From Histomonas meleagridis (Eukaryota; Parabasalia; Tritrichomonadida; Dientamoebidae), in contig WSYJ01000174.1 in NCBI GenBank assembly GCA_020186115.1, positions 186,001-250,000 on the forward strand: a stretch of 64,000 nucleotides of DNA, given 5' to 3'. The notes beneath the pieces are model-generated. The model saw nothing but the letters and a program-made list of their open reading frames with translations. It did not search any database and was not told where the DNA came from. This document shows positions 59,533 through 64,000 of the stretch, one piece after another. A program made the translations under genes and the position numbers. The number at the start of each line of letters is the position of its first letter. Within the stretch, counting starts at the first letter, position 1.

Positions 59533-62500
59533 TCACTTTTTATTGATTTGGTATTTTGACAGCGTATCATTAAACGACACGAATGCTGCTTCGAGTTGGT
59601 CCTGCATTGGTCTAAACTCGTGTTGAGACTGCACCATTTTGTCGTGTATTTCCAACGCCTTCTTAATGACCGGTATGAATGCGCCGAATATTTCCTTTAG
59701 TTTCCTTACGTACTTCAAATGTATTTTGTCATTTGTATTATTACTATTATTATCTGACAAAAACACTTCAGCGATTTTACACGGTCCGACGTTCACTTGT
59801 GCCAAAAGTGTTCCATGTAACAATTGTTGGATCTTTATCGTGTCGTCTTGTTCGATTGCCTTTTCGAACGAATTTAATTGATCGCGAAGTTGTCGATATG
59901 AAACTCTTATTGGCATGAATTCCTTTTCTTCGTATTTTTCGACTTCTTGAATTTTACTGATGTACGGCATTGGATATTTCACGTAGATCAAAGTCCTTCT
60001 AATCCATTGCTCGTCAATTTCTCCTTGAATTTTATTACTATCTTTAAGGAATGGAGAATCGAAGAAGAACTTCGTGATGAAATTACTCCGTTCGAAAGGT
60101 GTTCTTCGGACTTTCATTTCGTTCTTAGTTAGATATGGTTCGACGTAAGTAATTTGGATGTAACCTTTATCAGGAGAAAGTTTCGATTTATCAACTTCCC
60201 CTTTTTCTTTTATTAATTCGATTGGTATATTTTTATTAACGTTTTGATACTTCTCAATAAGACTATTTGAGAAGTCATATAAATGTGTTAAGTTCTTCTC
60301 ACGATATATAAATGTTTTATTGTTCAATAACATATCAAAGTTTGAACCATAAAATGTAACTTTGAAATAACTTCCGAACATTCGTTCATCATTAATCTTA
60401 AACACAATATCATTCATAGATTTTTGTAACTTAAAGAAACGTGAAAGATTAGAGAAGCCTCGAGTATTTTCATAGATGGTCCATATGATATCGATCATTA
60501 AATTAGCGATTTCCCATTGTTGTCTTGGGATACATTTCTTTGTAATATCATATAATAATGCATTTAATGATCGAATATTAAAATATTTACTATCACAATA
60601 ACCATTTAAACGAGGACATTCATCATAATCATGAATAGCAAATAATGAATAAGAACAAACTTGATCAAATGCATGTGCTGCATGTTTCATACCGAATATT
60701 GGTGGGATTTTATTTTGTAATGTTAAATATTCGATGATTATAGCTGCTTGTAATAAACGTGATTGTAAAAACTCTGCATCATAACCTTGTTTTTGTTGAT
60801 GCTCAGATAATTTATCTAATTCTTCTAAGACTGTATCAGGTGAAGAACGGATTAATTCTAATTTCTTTAAGCGTAACATATTATATGTATCGACATCTAA
60901 ATCTTTTTGTTCTAATTGAAACTCAATATTAGCTAATGTCGTTATAGTTTTAGTGATATCTTGAAATGAGATATCACCTGCTTCAATTTTAGCTTCTTCT
61001 GAAGGTCGTAATTTAATATCAAATAATTCATCTTTTGTAAATGATGATAATGTTCGAAATATTAATGGATATATTCGTTGAAATCCTTTCGATAACTTAA
61101 ATTCGGATGCTAATATCTTTAAAAAGAAATCTGATATATAAGATGAATATTTACTTTGTTTAAATAAACATTTAAATAATTGTGATGGTGCAGGATTAGC
61201 GTTATCTAAAAATGAAATAATATCTTTTGTAGCTATATTCGTTAATATGATTAAGAAATGATTATATAAATCAGTAGCAATGATTTTATATTGATATAAA
61301 AATTGATATATAATTGCAGTAATATCACTTATACAATAATTATCATTTAACATGAACTTAATCATTTTTATAATTGATACTTGTGTAGAATAAAATATTT
61401 CTCTTAAACGATTATTTTCATTCGATTTAGGTAATTTCGATTCAATGATATTTGCGGAATTTATTAAACTAAATATCGATTGTCGAAAGTCATTACGATT
61501 AATTCCATTCCACCATTTATTAGTTTCTTCATTATACTCAAGATTTTCCATCAAATATATTAAAAAGATTTGATTTGGTTGTACTTCATTCCGATTTTCA
61601 AATTGTGGTATAGGAATAATTAAATTAATACAATCATAAAGTTGCATAGCTATATCATGTTGAATCTTTTGTGAATATAATGCAATGATTTCTAATAATA
61701 ATGAAAACAAGAAATTACTTCCATATTTATCAAATAATATTAACTTAAAAATAAATAATTTCATTGGCCGCATTTTCATTAATGAACAATAAAATAATTT
61801 CGGCTTTAATACTTCCGTCAAGAATTTTGGTAAATAATTCGAATTATTTGATATTAATATATTAGTTTGAACTATTAACGCATAAATTGCTTGACAACAA
61901 AATCCAGAATCAAATAACGCATTAATGAAATTAGATAATTGTACTAATGATTCATTAGGATCTGTTTCTTTAATTGTTAATTTAGTATAAGAAAAGATAA
62001 ACTGTGAAAAGATAATCGAAAATGAACAATCATTATTCATTTTAAGTGATTTAATGATTAATAAGAAAAAGAATTCAAGTAATTTCTTATCAGGTCGAAC
62101 ACTTGTAACTATTAAATCCATATATTCCGTCCAACCAATCATTAATAATCGATGATATTCATCCGGATTTCGAAATGCAAAATTCGATGCATAAATATTA
62201 AAATGTTTAAAATCAATGATATCATTACAACGTTCTGCTAATCGAACAAATCCAATTATAGCCTTTTTCGGATTATGTAATAAATTACCCATTAATAAGT
62301 CTAAAATTACATAAAATGCTTTCACTAATGATTGATCTGTAATTTTAGATATTGAATCAATTGATGTACCTTTCGAATGAATGAATTTCATTAATGATTC
62401 ATCCGATGAATATAATGATGAATTAAATCGAATATTTGTCGATACACAATTTGATTGATCTAATTTTGTATTATTTGTGATTTTTTCCATATCAATTTTC

Positions 62501-64000
62501 TTATCATAATATATTGTAGCTTGATGTTGTCCATTTTTAATAAGTGCACCATTAACAAAGATTGGTATATATGCCCAACCTATAGGCTCTCGATCATTTT
62601 TAGCTTTAGGTTGTGCTACAAAATGATAAAACTCAATAAAGAAACAATAATTGTTCTCAATTGGAAATGGTAAATCAAATACAAAGTTTTCGTCGAATTG
62701 TCCTTTCTCACAATGATAATAACATTTAGTAAATCCATATTGATCATTTGTAGAATATACTTGTGAATGATGTAATTCTAATGGCTCTCGAGATGTAGGT
62801 GATTTCCTTAATGATATTTGTGCAAAAATATTTCGTGCTTTAATTCCTGGTGGTAATTTAAAGGAAACTGATTCTAAACAAAATTGAACTTGATGTGAAA
62901 AATACATATTCGATTTAATTTGCATCGATTGTTCATATAATAACCTTAATACAGTATAATTCTTTGATGTTAATTCTTCGATTTGACGGACTGAATGTGT
63001 GCTTAATTTAATTGTCATCGACATCTTATATTTGGGTTTGATTTTGTCCTTTTTGGCAGATTCAACAAGTGACTTCATGTTGGCGCCCGTTAAGGGTTGA
63101 TCGGCAACATAAATGTTATTGATAACTAATTGTTCGTTGATAATGAGGTCGTTAAGATTGACGTAGGTCCATGCAAATGGGGTAAAAACATTTAAATTTT
63201 TGGGCCATGATTGATTGACTGCTTTTTGCGCAGGTTCAGATTTGCCGTTAATATAATACTTGGCTAAATCTTCAGAACCACCTACGGTTAAAATATGTGA
63301 GAGAATAAAGATAAGATAATTAGGACACGTCATATCAGGAAGTTCAAATGATGCTTTTTGATTGAGATTTATTTGGATTTTTTGGCGCTGATAAAATTCT
63401 AGATTACTCTTGGGAAAGAAAACCCATTCGTCAGAAATGAAGTTTTTGTCTTGAAGAAGTTTGGCATTGATTTGAACTGGGGCTAAAAATGGATATGAAG
63501 TTTGAATTCCAAGAAATGAAATTGAGATAAACTGGATGTCTTCAAGCGGTGGTGCTCGAATCGATTCCATTTGTCTTCTTTTTAAAAGCTCAGGCTTTGA
63601 TTTGAAATAACTGGAGATAATATGTGAAACAATTTCTTCATTAACATCACTGTGGATATGTGAACTCTCTGCATCAAATAAGAATGATATGTTCCTTTCT
63701 GGTAAAAAGTTTTGTCGCTCTTTGATTTGGAAATCAGGAATATCAAGAAATTGACAACTTGAAGAATGAAATTGAACAAATGGATTATCAGACCATTTAT
63801 TTTGAGAGTTTTTTTGTAAAGCCATTTGGCTTAAATAAGGGTTTTCATCTTCAGATACATCTGGAATAAAATTTGTCCATGAACATGATGCAAGTGACTC
63901 ATCATTTCTAACCCATTCTTCTATTTCTGCATTCATGCTCTCCATATCTTGATCATCTATATAAGGAGGATTTGAAAATTCTTCTTCAATTGGTCCTTCT
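59533..64000 (-). CDS. DOCK-family Rho/Rac/Cdc42 GEF (5' partial)
   Basis: Open to the window edge, so the N-terminus is missing; 1488 residues are visible. A DHR1 (C2-like) region is at about 330-480 (KARNIFAQISLRKSPTSREP, ... VFDLPFPIENNYCFFIEFYH). A helical middle follows. The C-terminal DHR2 GEF domain spans about 1030-1470: RLLQAAIIIEYLTLQNKIPP, YYK-type FGSYFKVTFYGS, VKYPMPYISKIQEV, and LLAQVNVGPCKIAEVFLSD, which carries the VNxGP signature. DHR2 exchanges nucleotide on Rho-family GTPases in cell shape and phagocytosis. DOCK6-11-like by layout, which is inference. Confidence 0.88.
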   Translation of the reverse strand, partial: EGPIEEEFSNPPYIDDQDMESMNAEIEEWVRNDESLASCSWTNFIPDVSEDENPYLSQMALQKNSQNKWSDNPFVQFHSSSCQFLDIPDFQIKERQNFLPERNISFLFDAESSHIHSDVNEEIVSHIISSYFKSKPELLKRRQMESIRAPPLEDIQFISISFLGIQTSYPFLAPVQINAKLLQDKNFISDEWVFFPKSNLEFYQRQKIQINLNQKASFELPDMTCPNYLIFILSHILTVGGSEDLAKYYINGKSEPAQKAVNQSWPKNLNVFTPFAWTYVNLNDLIINEQLVINNIYVADQPLTGANMKSLVESAKKDKIKPKYKMSMTIKLSTHSVRQIEELTSKNYTVLRLLYEQSMQIKSNMYFSHQVQFCLESVSFKLPPGIKARNIFAQISLRKSPTSREPLELHHSQVYSTNDQYGFTKCYYHCEKGQFDENFVFDLPFPIENNYCFFIEFYHFVAQPKAKNDREPIGWAYIPIFVNGALIKNGQHQATIYYDKKIDMEKITNNTKLDQSNCVSTNIRFNSSLYSSDESLMKFIHSKGTSIDSISKITDQSLVKAFYVILDLLMGNLLHNPKKAIIGFVRLAERCNDIIDFKHFNIYASNFAFRNPDEYHRLLMIGWTEYMDLIVTSVRPDKKLLEFFFLLIIKSLKMNNDCSFSIIFSQFIFSYTKLTIKETDPNESLVQLSNFINALFDSGFCCQAIYALIVQTNILISNNSNYLPKFLTEVLKPKLFYCSLMKMRPMKLFIFKLILFDKYGSNFLFSLLLEIIALYSQKIQHDIAMQLYDCINLIIPIPQFENRNEVQPNQIFLIYLMENLEYNEETNKWWNGINRNDFRQSIFSLINSANIIESKLPKSNENNRLREIFYSTQVSIIKMIKFMLNDNYCISDITAIIYQFLYQYKIIATDLYNHFLIILTNIATKDIISFLDNANPAPSQLFKCLFKQSKYSSYISDFFLKILASEFKLSKGFQRIYPLIFRTLSSFTKDELFDIKLRPSEEAKIEAGDISFQDITKTITTLANIEFQLEQKDLDVDTYNMLRLKKLELIRSSPDTVLEELDKLSEHQQKQGYDAEFLQSRLLQAAIIIEYLTLQNKIPPIFGMKHAAHAFDQVCSYSLFAIHDYDECPRLNGYCDSKYFNIRSLNALLYDITKKCIPRQQWEIANLMIDIIWTIYENTRGFSNLSRFFKLQKSMNDIVFKINDERMFGSYFKVTFYGSNFDMLLNNKTFIYREKNLTHLYDFSNSLIEKYQNVNKNIPIELIKEKGEVDKSKLSPDKGYIQITYVEPYLTKNEMKVRRTPFERSNFITKFFFDSPFLKDSNKIQGEIDEQWIRRTLIYVKYPMPYISKIQEVEKYEEKEFMPIRVSYRQLRDQLNSFEKAIEQDDTIKIQQLLHGTLLAQVNVGPCKIAEVFLSDNNSNNTNDKIHLKYVRKLKEIFGAFIPVIKKALEIHDKMVQSQHEFRPMQDQLEAAFVSFNDTLSKYQINKK

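Overview
The window looks like nuclear DNA of a parabasalid flagellate, most likely Tritrichomonas or a close relative. The DNA is strongly AT-rich and genes are packed on both strands, nearly all as single uninterrupted ORFs. Two genes carry the ankyrin-protein N-terminal region typical of trichomonads. There are genes for a flagellum (CCDC40, IFT54, a SAS-6-like protein), a hydrogenosome/mitochondrion-type Tom40 barrel, BspA/Pmp-like surface protein debris, and a decayed pogo-type DDE transposase. Species assignment is inference; no rRNA or marker gene is present.

Layout. 1-9.6 kb: the end of a BEACH/WD40-type protein, a longin/roadblock-like protein, a Glu-rich repeat protein, a 116-bp tandem repeat, an ATG16-like autophagy gene, an ARM-like gene, 1.7 kb of empty AT-rich DNA and a bacterial-looking NAD(P)-binding protein. 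9.7-20.3 kb: a flagellar/organelle block with CCDC40, a nucleoplasmin-like protein and IFT54, then ankyrin gene 1, a Tom40-like porin, a PfkB sugar kinase and a SAS-6-like protein. 20.4-32.2 kb: a decayed accessory zone with an unknown gene, a frameshifted gene, transposase debris, an internally deleted ankyrin gene, an HMG-box gene, a gene with one in-frame stop, ankyrin gene 2, and two pieces of a surface protein lying on either side of it. 32.3-48.2 kb: housekeeping genes (EEP-fold protein, RAD51 paralog, coiled-coil protein, RNase P subunit Rpr2, Pumilio, two karyopherins, ribosomal P1, tRNA-Cys, Ctf8). 48.2-64 kb: membrane protein, extreme Cys-rich protein, ABCB half transporter, relic zone, MFS transporter, cyclin, ARM-like protein and a DOCK-family GEF running off the right edge.

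The strongest candidate for something undescribed is the ankyrin system. After a normal N-terminal ORF, each ankyrin gene continues as a tandem array of units spaced almost exactly 170 bp apart. Each unit holds one open ankyrin repeat (31 codons, THR-ALA-LEU to LYS-ASP-ILE) plus an AT-rich spacer with stop codons. Since 170 is not a multiple of 3, every unit lies in a new frame, so a continuous protein needs each spacer to be removed. The repeat cores have no stops and differ by many synonymous changes, and both arrays end in a matching C-terminal cap. The spacers mostly lack GT-AG ends, although one contains GTATGT...CAG and would join in frame. Either these are repeat-embedded introns or another form of spacer removal in an intron-poor lineage, or they are arrays decaying after losing their splice sites.

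Regulation: an AACGGTC/GACCGTT motif (a Myb-type YAACGG core) recurs tens of bases upstream of many start codons on both strands and helped choose several starts.
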